Origin: Bimuria novae-zelandiae CBS 107.79
Taxonomy: Eukaryota; Ascomycota; Dothideomycetes; Pleosporales; Didymosphaeriaceae
Direction of reading: 5' to 3'
NCBI GenBank assembly: GCA_010015655.1
Contig: ML976689.1
Location: forward strand, 490,294-554,293
DNA: 64,000 nucleotides
The notes beneath the pieces were generated by a model. The model worked only from the letters and a program-made list of their open reading frames with translations, did no database searches and was not told where the DNA came from. Shown one piece after another: positions 35,477-46,209 of the stretch (positions within the stretch are counted from its first letter, which is position 1; every line of letters starts with the position of its first letter). A program made the translations under genes and the position numbers.

Positions 35477-35635
35477 CTGTTATCTGGCTAGTGGGTTTAC
35501 TGATGGGCATGTCTACTGAGAAGGTTTCAAGGACAAGGTTGACCGCCACAACGGTTAAAGGAGGACCTGAAGATCTAAGGCTGGCATGCTTATGCTTCAT
35601 GTATACTATATTCATGCTCCTCCGTCTGGGAGGAC

Positions 35636-35742
35636 TGTTAAAGCAGGTGCTTCCCGGCATACGGAAGGAGCACGCTAGCCTATATAGGCGACTTCTTCGC
35701 CTATATAGTTGATAACTCTTACACTCAACTTCAGTTTCAACA
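35636..35742 (+). repeat. Copia 3' LTR
   Basis: Identical to the 5' LTR over 107 bp, preceded by the purine-rich stretch GGGAGGAC. Hairpin as in the 5' copy. Confidence 0.95.
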
Positions 35743-35791
35743 GAGTCAAGTAAGAGCGAAGCTCGAAAATGACTTCAAGGAGAGGAAGTAA

Positions 35792-36227
35792 ATCGCGGTT
35801 GGAGCTTGAAAATTACTAGCCATTCTTTGGATGCTGTTGATGGTGCTTACCCAAGGAGATGTCAACGATTTGTTGGAGAAATTTTCTACAGTCTTTGGGA
35901 GCTGATGTGGCCAACACTCGTTATTTTAATTTTACCGTTTTCTTTGCGACTATTCACCACTATTTGCACCGGTTTCTTTCAACTATACTTTCCGTTTTCC
36001 CCAGATACTGGTCATTTGATTACATTTATAGTTATCTCGCGACTGCATTCATATGAATGAACCGGACGGGTCGCAAAGTGCTATCAGTGATAAGAACATA
36101 AAATATAACGTCCGTCCCTGCGTCGAGAGACAGGTTCACGCTTCGGACCTCCGGAGTTGATCCATTGCAGGCGCATGAACCTATGGTCGTCGTGCAACTA
36201 TTCTATACCTGCTGCTCATCCACAAAG
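35792..36227. other. intergenic region downstream of the split small gene
   Basis: GC-balanced. It holds the 3' flank of the small gene and, at 36111, the motif ACGTCCGTCCCTGCG also seen near 25688. A GGTTCA..TGAACC hairpin-like pair lies at about 36133-36182. No gene seen. Confidence 0.4.
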
Positions 36228-36325
36228 TCAATCTCCGACGAGGACGACCGCGATGTTAATTACTTGAAGTTGCACAATGGCTATATTGGAAGCTGATTGC
36301 GGTTTCGATGCTGGGTGTGTTCGTT

Positions 36326-36440
36326 GACATGAGCTATACGCCATGGCCTTTAAACCTAGTCTTGCTCTAATCCGAGCCGGTTTCGGGAGTCCTGGAGCGC
36401 TTGGCAAAAGCGCCGTACAGCCACACAGCCACACAGCCAC
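36326..36440 (-). repeat. dispersed ~110-bp repeat R, copy 2
   Basis: Reverse complement of the repeat at 26131-26239, ending in CCACACAG repeats. It lies inside the C-terminal coding part of the Fig1-like gene, open in that frame. Confidence 0.72.
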
Positions 36441-36627
36441 ACAGCCTCCTTCTTTAGCGAAAATGCTGGAGATACCCAGACCGAACAGCACCGAGCAACC
36501 AAGCGCAAGCCATTGGAGAATGCTCAGAGCTTTACCAGCCACGACTGTAACGCGGGTTGCTGACAGGTCGACTTGCGACATAAAGACCACCGCGTTTGTC
36601 GTTTGGTCGGATGCTCTCGCAGATGCC

Positions 36628-39600
36628 CAGTGATGTCCATGGATGGATTGGATTAACGAATCCATCCATATCCATCCAATCCATCCACGTAGATTGTTCT
36701 ATACCTAATTAGGCGTTATCTAGACCTAATTAAAGTATTAAATTAGTAGTTTTATCGTCTAATAGTTTTCCTGTGGCTTGTTAAGGCAAGCGACCTAAAA
36801 AATCGTAATATCTAAACTTAACCTTACCTAGTTTAACAAAACTTCTATAACACCTGTTTAATAGCTCTAAAATAGTTAAAGTTACTTTTATTTAGTATTT
36901 TCTTAAATCCCGCGACTTATCTTTACTAGTTGTTTAATTATCTATTAAAATGCGCCTTTAGTTAGATAGCAAGCGCCTACGGCACTAACGCACAAGGACC
37001 TCTCTAGAGCCACCTAGTGTCTCCCTACCTACGCTAATAATTATAGAAGCTTTAAAGGCTATTAAGACGCCTATTAAAGGGGTAAAATAATAGATTAAGT
37101 TAAATTCTGCGTTGTTGTAAACCTGTAAGCGTGTCTAGGCGCTAGAAGTGGCGTTAGTGCCAGACTCACAAGGCTCCCTATAACTATCCGTTCTATCAAC
37201 TTAAAGTAGCCAGCAGAGTAGTAGTACGTACGGTATAAACTTATAATTACTTAGTATATCTATTAACAATGTTTGTGGCTCTATTGCTAACCCCGTTACT
37301 ATAGATACTAGTGTTAATAATTAGCTTAATTCTTAATCAGAGGCATTAGAATTAACTTTATAATATACTACCTTAATTTAATTAGTATTAGCTAGAGACT
37401 TTATATATGCTACAAGACGCCGCGAGATTAAGATATTAAGCTTTAATTACTCCTAGGTTAACCTTACTAATAACTAGGCGTTTAACACTTACACTAAGGT
37501 ATATAATCTTAAAGAGAGGCTTAACTTATAAATCTAGAAGTACGGCGTCCTACTTAAAAGCATAGATAAGAAGACATTTACTTAGTTCTTCTTATATAAA
37601 CCGTGCTATATTAACTGCTTTAAGGCGAAGATCCTTAATATAAGAAAGGGGTATAGGTTAGTTACTAGCTATCTTAAGAAATATAAGATCTTTAATCTAA
37701 ATTATTAGCCCCTTATAGGGCAGGATAAGATAGATTAGTTCGCGCTTAATATATCTTCTTTAGAAGGTTTAGCTACTATTAATGCTATAGCGTCTTTCTT
37801 TAACGTTAATAAGTTCTATTAACTTTTAGTTAAATAAATTATTATAAGTAGGATCCCCTTTGTTAAGCTAGATGCTAAGGAGCTCCGTAAGGTGTTTTAG
37901 TATCTTAATTCAGCTACAAAGATGCCTCGCGCAATCCTATCTCGTAATATAATAAGGCGTAGGATCTCCGTGGAGTACGCACGTTTGAAGGATGTGGTTA
38001 CTACCCACCTGGACTAAGCTATTACGAAAATTCACCTAGCCTTCAACTTATAGACTTCTAGTAATAATAAGTCGTATAATAGTGTTGTCGCATAGTTTCT
38101 TAATAAGAAAGGTAATTTACGAAACCTTCTCCTTACTCTTAAAGCTATAAAAGATACCTATACTAGTAGAAATATTGCGGCATCGCTATAGGGGGTTATC
38201 TCCTACTAGGGGCTTTAAGACCACGTAGGATATCTTACCTCTAATAACGCCGCAGCTAACGATATAGCAATAGACGCTTTAGGGGAGATTTTTAGGGAGA
38301 ATTAGCTTAACTTTAACCTTAAGTAGCAGCGTATAAGGTGTATAAGGCATATCTTTAACCTTGTCGCGAAAGCGCTAATGTTTAGAGCTAATATTAGCAG
38401 CCTAACTTAGGTAGAGGAGGTGGCATTTTTTAAGTAATATAAAGCTTATAGGACTATTGGAAAGCTTCGTAATATTATTAAATAGATTAGGAAAAACACC
38501 TTAAGAAACGCCAGGTTTATTACTGCTTAGGAAGTTCATCCTGGATGGGTGCGATCGGATGGCCTCACAAGACCTTTGTAGTTAATACTTAGTAACGCCA
38601 CTTGCTAGAATTCTATATACCTAATAATTAAGCGAGCTATAGTGCTTAAAGAGGTGCTCGGTAACTTTTATAAAGATAAATTATAGTCTTTTAATAATAC
38701 TAGATCGCAGTGGCAAAGTAGTAACTAGTAAAATTAATCTATTAGCTACTATTAACTAGATCTCCGTCTTTCTATAGCTAAGTAGTAGTACTTAAAGGAG
38801 AATCTTAAGCTTCTTAAACCTGTAAATAAGCTTACTTTGCGCCTCTAAAGTTATTTTAGTAATAGCAATAATAATCCTCGAGAGTATAATAATATTAGAT
38901 AATTATACACTTCGCTAAACAATCTCCTAACAGACCTTAAAGCTTAAGAACTTCAAGCACGAATAGATAAAGATATCTAGCTTAAATAGCGTCTTTACAA
39001 AGGCTAGGAGATGGCATCGAAGTACTACACCTTGTTTACAGAGTCTCCGGCCTACACGGTGGCAATCGTCTTAGATCCTACCCGGGGCATGGATTACATC
39101 CGTTCTTAATAGGCAATAGAGCATTCAACTTAGCCAGGTATCGCATAAGGATAGATCGAAGAGCTATACAACCGTAATTATAAGGATAGAATAACACTTA
39201 ACTAATAAGAGATAAACCTATCTTCTTCTAAGACCGCCTAAGCGCTCTTAAGATAAGAAACCTTTACGCGAAAAGGTTAAGCAAAGGTAAATAAGAAATA
39301 ATAGGTAAATAGTAACAAGTTAGTAAAGTACCTTAAGCTCTCTTAGTTTGCTATTAATATTCCTCCTTTTATTTAGTAGCAATAGGATAAGCAACGACGA
39401 CGCTAGCTAAGAGTATCTTAAATAGCTCTTAACGTACTTTCTGCCATGCCTATAAGCGATAGACCTGAGAGAGCTTTTAGCAGCGCAGGTAACCTTATTA
39501 CAAAACCCCGTAATTGTCTTAGTAACAATATTATAGGGTATCACGAGTGTATGGCTTCATGGGAGAGGGCAGGATTAATCAAGATTAGTAATAACTCTAT

Positions 39601-39971
39601 AAAGGACTTAGATAAATTAGATAATATAGATAAGGAGATATTAGACTAGAACTTTACGCGCTGTTTTTTATAGTGCTCTTTTCTCCTATATTAAAATACT
39701 AAGGCACTTTATTAATCTATTTCTGCTATATTATTAATAGGGTATTAATATATTATCTAGTTCGAGCGCCTGCGTGGCTAAAGTAACAATTCTTAATACT
39801 AAAATAGCTATTAAGATAGATATACTTAATACTAAACGCTAGAATAAGCTTTTGCGACATCTGTAGCGTCCAATAGTGGAACATAATAAGCTTAAAACGG
39901 ATGGATTAGATTTCCATGGATTTTGTGGATTTTGCATGGATGGATATCCAATCCATCCGTGAACATCACTG
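36628..39971 (+). mobile_element. hAT DNA transposon, RIP-decayed
   Basis: 3344 bp, ends CAGTGATGT..ACATCACTG, flanked by the perfect 8-bp duplication CAGATGCC (36620-36627 and 39972-39979). The terminal ~60 bp on each side carry arrays of GGATGGATT / AATCCATCC in both directions, likely transposase-binding repeats. The interior is TpA-rich and encodes a degenerate hAT transposase on the plus strand. Confidence 0.95.
37380..39649 (+). pseudogene. hAT transposase, degenerate
   Basis: Plus-strand blocks with stops between: a BED-like N-terminal stretch near 37560-37640 (FLYKPCYINCF), RIPFVKLDAKELRKVF near 37850, ITKIHLAFNL-TSSNNKSYN near 38025-38080 (family pattern RxHISFDLWTS), YLTSNNAAANDIAIDAL near 38230-38280, and the C-terminal dimerisation region MPISDRPERAFSSAGNLIT from 39446, open to 39649. 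That order matches hAT transposases. Not functional. Confidence 0.85.
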
Positions 39972-40470
39972 CAGATGCCAAAGTAAATGCAACCGAAGTC
40001 CAGATTGTTGACATTGCAGCTCCTCTCAGGAAAGCTCGGCGCTTGATAGAAGCTGTATTTTTTGCTGATGTCTTAAAGTCTCTCTTCAGAAGAGCAACAA
40101 AAAGTAGACTGATAGCGTAAAGAGCTGCAGCGCCGGCGAGTAGACCAAGAATATACGTTGTCTGCAATGTGCGCGCAAGATCAACCACTTTGACCAGTTG
40201 ACCTTTGTTTGTGTTGTTGCTTTCAAAAATAGATGTTATGACTCTCATGATCATTTCTGTGTCTTTTCCGGCAGTGGGCTGACAGTTCAGTGTATTCGAC
40301 ATCGAGACGCACATGGCTGATGTATGTTAGTGAATGAGTGGACCATAATGCGACTTTGCCTTTACCAAAGTACCCTAGACGAACATCTTGGCCAAGATGA
40401 TCGGCAAGTTGCAACGTGAATATTTTGGATAAGCCTGGAGATGCTGAGACACATCCCGTGAGCGAAAGAG

Positions 40471-41802
40471 CTACGCAAGGTTAGTAGAGTATCGTACTTG
40501 TAGGGCTAGCGCTGGACTCGAAAAATCCGAAGGAAAGAATGCTAGGTTCTCTGAAGGGTTTGGTTAGACAAGGAAGACCGAGATATGATGAGACGTATTT
40601 ATTGCTGTTGGACACTTGCTCGACGTGGCCTGGGTGAGCTGGCCGTCTTTATCTCAAAATCCCTGGGTATCCTGGTTTGTAATTTGCTCAATTACATCAC
40701 CAACAGGTTGAGCTACTAGCTGGGTACGAAATTGACGCGCGCGGCTTCCGTGAGAGCCCAACACATCATGTGTTTGAACTTGCTCCACGCCTGCAGCATC
40801 TCTGTCGCGGCAAGTCTTATTCGAGGCTCTTCTACCTCGCCACAATCAAAACCCCATAATCGAATGGAGGTAAGAGGCATGGTTCTAAACCATAATAGAC
40901 TGAGAGTGTTTTGTGAAACATTGGGAAAGAAGCAAGAGGGGGAGGGGTGTTTGTTGGCAGGTGTGCGCGCCAAAAATCGATATAATCATCGCCGCACTAG
41001 CCACTATTTATAGTAGGAATTTCAACAAGGGGAGGGACCAGGAAGGCAGGGCTATCTTACGCTGTACGAACATCTCCGAGGTCTCTCGATCCCGACAAAG
41101 TTATGTTAGTATCATGCAATCTCTAAGACGACAGTAATATTATCCAACGGCAAAAGACAGCTTTTAAACATAGCTATGAACACCTCTTTGCACAATTTCG
41201 GCTTCATCAGCATGACAAGAGGGAATAAACTGCCATCATTCGATGTGAACGCCGTTTTGCTCCTGTTCGGGAGAATGCGGCAAAGCTTTAGGATATCATA
41301 CTATTTATGGTTAGCATACGGCGTCGCTCATGCGCGTAGATCTGTTGGAACTTAGCGTTACCTATGCTTCAGGTTTCTACGCGCTGACTACGCCGCATCT
41401 TAGGAACAGGCCAGTCATCTCGACTTAGAACCCATCAATTAAAACGGAAATATCGCGGCTCTACGGTATGATCGTGTTTCAGGTCCATCCACACTCTCTC
41501 GGGCCGACTTAATTTGGGATTTTCGCTACTACACAGCGCATCGCCAATTTTATATCAAGTGAAACGAGTAGGAGTGGATTTGGGTGGCTACGAACGTAGT
41601 GAGCCACAAATGACGGCGGCTCACGACGGGGCGCGAGTCTTCCAGTGGAGATGATGGTCGATCCTGAGTATAAGTAATCTGCGAGCTCCCCATTAATGAT
41701 CTTAACCATACTAAACAACCACACTCCTCTCGGATATTCATTCAAGTGTCTCCATTCCCACAATTCACATCTCGCAAAGTTCGTTACTATCAGCCATCAA
41801 AT
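40471..41802. other. intergenic region between the Fig1-like gene and 41803
   Basis: GC-balanced. It should hold the missing first exon of the Fig1-like gene and two divergent promoters. Open frames at 40654-41137 on both strands overlap each other and show no recognisable motif. Nothing else identified. Confidence 0.4.
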
Positions 41803-42479
41803 ATGTCTACTCGCACCATATACCTCATCATCTATCCGGGACAGCGCGGTCATCGTGCTCATTTTGGGATATGGGTCCCTTACGAAGAACACGGTCCGGA
41901 AGGAACCGTCATCCATGTAGTCGGTGCCCCGATGGCGGGATTCTCTCTAGAATTCAAACGCAGATACGAACCAGCGGAAACCGGGCGTAGTATAAACTTA
42001 GTCCCGATCGGATCCGTCCTGGCTCAGTATGTGCACGACTTCCGAGGCGAAAGAGGAAGAGACACTACCCCACTGGGTAACCTTGAGCTGGTGGCGGCAC
42101 AGGTTCAACCGCCCAGGGCCAGCGCTAACTTCCTGGCGCCAGTCAACGATGTAAGTGTAAGACTCCAGAAGAAACGAGTGTTTGCTGACGGATACAGACG
42201 ACGAACCGTCGATGTCAGGAATGGACTATGGATTATGTCCGTCGTCTTGTCGCCCTCAGGTACCTCAATGAAGCCGCCGTAGCAATCGTCCAGTCGAGAC
42301 GAGACCCGCCGAATGTTGGCATTGGTTTACGACCCGCTGCTGCTCGTCCTCAGCAGGCACAAACGACACCACAGCAGGGCCAACAGCAAGCTGCAGCAGC
42401 GGCCCCTGTATGGGTTTGGGATGCTGAGCACAGTCGATACAGACGTTGGGATGGTGAAAAATGGGTGTGGCAGGAGTGA
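41803..42479 (+). CDS. conserved fungal hypothetical protein, possible permuted papain-like fold
   Basis: Exon 1 is 41803-42150 and exon 2 is 42198-42479. The 47-bp intron (GTAAGT..GCTGAC..ATACAG) joins in phase 0, giving 209 residues. The start at 41803 is preferred to the longer frame from 41746 because MSTRTIYLIIYPGQ matches how this fungal family begins. Order: HRAHFGIWVP, GTVIHVVGAP, FSLEFKRRYEP, NLVPIGSV, then NRRCQEWTMDYVRRLV across the intron side of exon 2, and a Gln/Ala/Pro-rich linker leading to a Trp-rich tail (VWVWDAEHSRYRRWDGEKWV). An early His (AHFG) and a later Cys (RCQEW) are placed as in permuted NlpC/P60- or LRAT-like proteins; that enzymatic role is inference. No signal peptide. 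Confidence 0.82.
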
Positions 42480-42779
42480 GCCAGCTTGAGCTGTTGCGCG
42501 ACTGGATTTGGTACACTGCTTGTGTCCATGATTTCTTATGTTTGCTCGTTGTTCAGTCTTTACGGATCCGGTTTGTTTACAGTTTTCCTGTCGTTGTAAG
42601 TCGCATAGTGGGCACACTATTATCTTGCGTAAACTTAGCTCCTTATGTTTCGAAATATTTATCCTGGTTTTCTTAGACAATTGCAATGTAATACCAGTTG
42701 TTTTCAGACGACGTAATTTGTACCACTAGGTCTATTGACGTGCTATCGAAAACAAAACCTTCGCTCCAAGAGGAAAAGT

Positions 42780-43731
42780 TTAAAATCCATTGAGTGCGCA
42801 CGTGTAGAAATCGAATGCCTCCAATGCTTCCGTATGAGGATCCAAAAAATGACCAATCCAGCCACGCCACTCTCCACTATATGATGCTGTGAACCTGGCT
42901 TTACACTCTTCCCAGTAGTCCGGATACCAACCTGCCTGCTCCCAGTCAAGAATTGCGGCAATCTTAGGAGGACTCGTGGCGGTGACGATGATGTTAGCTG
43001 GACGCAGATCACCATGTGTAAAAACAATAGATCCGTTGTCTGGAAGTAAGTCCCTCCACGGGTCTTCGATGCTCCGTGGATCAGGAACATGCCGGCGCCA
43101 CAACCAGGAAAGCCAGTCGTGGAACTCAACTCGAGAGAGAAACGACCTCAGCAAAGGTAAACGCTCCAGGCAGCGATCTAGCGCAGGACCATGACATATA
43201 GACCCTGTAAGGATTTAGCGAAGTCGTACCTGTCTACCTAAAAGGCTTACCAATGACTTGCTGTGATTCACTGTCCCGAAGACTGCGAAGACAAGACACC
43301 TTGGCACGTAGATCGCTACAGATTGTTTGCTTGTCAGTCGCAGACAGCTCAGGCCATTGTTGTTCGAGTGTGGGCCCCTGGACGAGTTGCATGTAGATGT
43401 AGACTTCGCGAATCTTTCCTTCCTGCTCGAGAACTCTCCATCCATAAACTTCGGGCACCGGAATTACGTCTTGGAAGACTCGGCGAATGGCCCAAAGATT
43501 GACCGCCTCCGTTATAGATACATGTGACCCAAATTTGACGATAAGGCCCAGGTCCTCAAATCTCACCGGACGGGGAAGCTGGTGCGGCTTAAAGAGAGAT
43601 CGTAAGTGCTCGGGTGTCGGGAATTGTCGTGTTCGTCCATGAGTCTTGAACCATGTTGTATCGAGAAAGTCCATGTGTGGCTGGGAGCTATCTGGGAGTT
43701 CGGCAAGGGAGATTTGGGGATAGGCGATCAT
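42780..43731 (-). CDS. APH-type phosphotransferase family protein, two exons
   Basis: Exon 1 is 43731-43251 and exon 2 is 43204-42780. The 46-bp intron (GTAAGC..TTACAG) joins in phase 1, giving 301 residues. Order: DLGLIVKFGSHVSITEA (nucleotide-binding start), VPVPEVYGW-like IPVPEVYGW, YIYMQLVQGPTLEQQW (hinge), the catalytic loop FTHGDLRPANIIV and the metal-binding AAILDWEQAGWYPDYW. These are the standard APH kinase motifs, complete. This is the short fungal group, common and often expanded; the substrate is unknown. It runs convergently with 41803-42479, 300 bp apart. Confidence 0.9.
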
Positions 43732-44131
43732 GTCGGCGCAAAGCCCAAAAGGCCACGTTTCAGTGCCCTGATGTTGAAGGGATGGTAGACGTGGTGTATA
43801 GCCGATGATGAGGTGGTCGTGCAGGCGTGAAGGTGAAACAACAGAACTGTGTTATCTTAGCGAGCTCAGACCGGCTGATGAGAGAGAGCCGAGAACGCAC
43901 TTACCACCACGCATAGTGCTACTCCGAATACAGTATACCCTAGGGGCTAGTGGCTTCACACCCTTCTAACTTCCTTATGCCCCTATTAGTTAAAATATTA
44001 GCGCAAGCGATATTAGTTTGTTTAAGGTTAATTAGCAAAGATGTTAGAGGCTCCACCCCTGACGGGGCGCAGCCCGTTAAGCCACTCTCCCCAGTTGGTT
44101 TGAGCTTGCTGAGATAAGAACTGTGCCGCAT
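43732..44131. other. upstream region of the APH kinase gene
   Basis: GC-balanced to about 43960, then partly AT-rich, with GGGGCTAGTGGCTTC and GACGGGGCGCAGCCCG stretches that may be relics. The minus-strand open frame at 43940-44215 crosses the Tc1 terminal repeat and is not a gene. Confidence 0.35.
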
Positions 44132-44133
44132 TA

Positions 44134-45820
44134 CGAGGAGCTGGTTTTTAGTGACGCATAACCGAGATCCGTGCGCCATCACCCAAAATGGACGCCCCAT
44201 ACAAATCACCACCAAAACACTATTTCTATTAATGATATATATAATCTAAGGTGCGCAAACTAAAAATAAGGCTATAGATTTTGTATAGGAGAGCTACTAT
44301 CGCGAGATTTCTTGGTGGTTGTTACCCACCACCTTTATAAAAGTCGTTATCACCACTATGCTTGATGATACGCTGTATAACGTCAGGTATGCTATTAGTC
44401 TACTTATTTATTACTTCTTAAGGTAGCGCATCTTACTTATAAAGCTAGTAAGCTTTACAATTGCCTGCGCAAGTTGAGGGTTTAAAGTCCTTAGTGATAT
44501 GACGCCGTATCCACGGCCAGGCATGTTCCTCTGCGTTCAGGTCGGGTGAGTGGCCTGGCCAACGTAGCTTCTCGATATAGGAGACGCTGAGATATTCAGT
44601 AGCTATCTTGAGGTGTGAGAGGGAGCACCGTCTTCAAGGAGGATCGGATTGTGCCCTGTTCGTCGTAGGTGCTTAATAAAGGGTACCAACTTGGGCTTGA
44701 GGACCTCCTCCCGGTGTCTCCACCCATCTACGCCACCACGGGTCCTGTCACCTCTCTTGAGCTCGTGTTTTTTTCGTCCAGGAGTGCTTCTTGCTGTTGA
44801 CCTCGCTGTCGCCCATTGATCGTAGTGCGCGGCGTGCGAGAGGCACAAGTTCTTCACGCTGGCGACGATTCTCCTGGTTCTCTGCCTCTAGCGCTTTTTG
44901 TGCCTCTCTCTTTTGCTCGGGCGTCTCCTTCTCGTAAATGTGAGTAGGTCCCTTATAATCGTAGGTGAAGGATCCATAGAATTGAAGCGTACAGTAATTG
45001 GCTTGTATCTTAGGGCGTTTAACGTCCTTGTGGTACACCTCATCAGCTTTACACCAAGCTCTCTTCATGCCGCGCTGCTCGCCCACCCGAGCAGGCGTCT
45101 CATCCGTGTAAACGACGCGGCGATAGTTAAAGCCTTTGCCATCGCCGTACTCATCTTTATCTGAGTTGTGGGCGAGTGCCCACTCGTAGCGCTCCTTGTG
45201 CTGATCGTCGGTGAGGGTAGGTTTGAAACCCTGTGCTTTGCGCGAGTACCCAGCTTCGTACATAACGTTCTGGAAGGTCGTAATAGACATTTTTGGAAGG
45301 CCTCTCTCCTCGAAATATCCATCTGCAATTGCCTGCCAAGCTTCCTTCTCACGGTGTTCGCGATCTGAGGTAACAATCTTGATGATGAGGTCCTTCTGAC
45401 TTTGATCAAGAAGTTCTGGGCGACCACGACCGATATCGTTCTCGTACAAGCTGGGATCCCATAATGGAAGCTTTAATGCTTCTGACCTGCTCTTCAAACG
45501 CGATATAAGCCTTGAGAGATTACCCTGATCGATTTCCAGCTCTTTTGCGACACTGATTTGTGATGCCCCACCCAGCACCGCTGCCCCCACAGCGAAGGCA
45601 CGTTTGAGCGGCGCCATCTCCTCACGTTCGGTCTTGTTCACCCTAGATTTTCGTGCCTTATAAGGGAAGGGCTTACGGCGATTCGTTTGAGGCATATTTC
45701 GTAAAATTTGAATGCGATTTGGTAGAGTTATGGCACGGCAAAGTGTAGGTGTTGATGTTTTAATTGGTGTGGGGCGGGGCGCACGGGCTCGGTTATGCGT
45801 CACTAAAAACCAGCTCCTCG
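44134..45820 (-). mobile_element. Tc1/mariner transposon, little decayed
   Basis: 1687 bp with perfect 33-bp inverted repeats starting CGAGGAGCTGGTTTTTAGTG, flanked by TA (44132-44133, 45821-45822). It encodes a DDE transposase on the minus strand with normal base composition. The tail below 44420 is more AT-rich than the rest. Confidence 0.95.
44445..45695 (-). pseudogene. Tc1-type transposase with two frameshifts
   Basis: From Met 45695 (MPQTNRRKPFPYK) open to 44748. Blocks: KELEIDQGNLSRLISRLK (helix-turn-helix), RVVYTDETPARVGEQRG (first Asp), then after a shift in an A7 run (44768-44774) the frame continues as LKRGDRTRGGVDGW, ILLEDGAPSHTS (second Asp), and after a second shift near 44607 WPGHSPDLNAEEHAWPW (third acidic residue). 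All catalytic residues survive; only the frames are broken. An extra A in the homopolymer could be a sequencing error; the second break argues that it is really dead. Confidence 0.85.
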
Positions 45821-45880
45821 TAGTCAAGGAGCAAGAGCCAACTAGTACTAGCGTTAATTATTGGAATTAGAAAATCGATA

Positions 45881-46073
45881 AGCTAGCGTACCTAGTCTCT
45901 GGCCACCTCACCAAAACGCAACACCTGCACAAAACACGCGATATCTTAATAACGCTTATTACAATTGCCATGTAGTACACATAGACTATAGAGTAGCTAC
46001 TGCTGTAGCTACTACTATTACCTCTATAACCTTTTTTATAGTAAATCTATTTTATTAAATGCCTAAGGCCTTA
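45881..46073 (-). mobile_element. end fragment of a Fot1/pogo element
   Basis: Begins AGCTAGCGTACC after a TA (45879-45880), resembling the TIR at 3923 and the sequence just inside it. Cut by the insertion of Gypsy C at 46074. Its other end was not found. Confidence 0.55.
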
Positions 46074-46209
46074 TGTCACGGTAACCTCCTAGGCAACCTG
46101 ACAGCCTAGACATACTATTAACAACAGTATGTCGATAGACGGACGAGAGTTAGAAGCTAGGCTTCTACCTCTAAACTTATACTTTAGGAGCCAAAGGTCT
46201 AATAGCCTA

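Larger units (their letters stand above)
30241..35742 (+). mobile_element. Copia LTR retrotransposon, complete, with an assembly gap
   Basis: Two 107-bp LTRs (30241-30347, 35636-35742) are identical base for base and flanked by the duplication GAGTC (30236-30240, 35743-35747). One gag-pol frame runs 30800-35476 in the order gag, protease, integrase, RT, RNase H, which is Copia order. The 5' half carries many stops, the 3' half none. The region 34642-35401 is unknown bases. Confidence 0.95.
29934..35791 (+). pseudogene. small hypothetical gene split by the Copia element
   Basis: Left part 29934-30240, right part 35748-35791. The Met MPHDISFKTLQ is the likely start; a Met 10 codons earlier is possible. 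The product would be a hydrophilic protein of about 117 residues with FLNKVQWNKVVQKAPNTP, NYNFRIDKGSDIDGKPEL and NKNAADKKVKEAAQND. The Copia sits after a DTDGS segment, and removing it with one GAGTC duplication continues the frame in the right part (QVRAKLENDFKERK) to a TAA. With the insertion present, translation enters the LTR and stops at 30317. Function unknown. Confidence 0.75.
36228..40470 (-). pseudogene. Fig1-like membrane protein gene split by a hAT transposon
   Basis: Readable exon pieces: 40470-40366, then after an intron (GTAAAG..CACTAAC..CAG, 40365-40317) 40316-39980, then beyond the transposon 36619-36228. Features resemble fungal Fig1-domain proteins (Ca2+ uptake and membrane fusion in mating): LSLTGCVSASPG, VRLGYF-MCVS, NTLNCQ, then membrane segments YILGLLAGAAALYAISLLF, TIWTSVAFTLASA and LQWLALGCSVLFGLGISSI. 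Removing the transposon with one copy of the CAGATGCC duplication continues the frame exactly through FTLASA-RASDQ. An upstream exon with the start must exist beyond a TAG acceptor at 40471, but I could not fix it. The C-terminal part crosses repeat R (36326-36440) in frame before the stop, so the original tail may have been replaced. Assignment to Fig1 rests on pattern, not alignment. Confidence 0.72.

Noticed and set aside
43940..44215. 91-codon minus-strand frame
   Set aside because: It crosses the Tc1 terminal repeat and flank; no protein signal.
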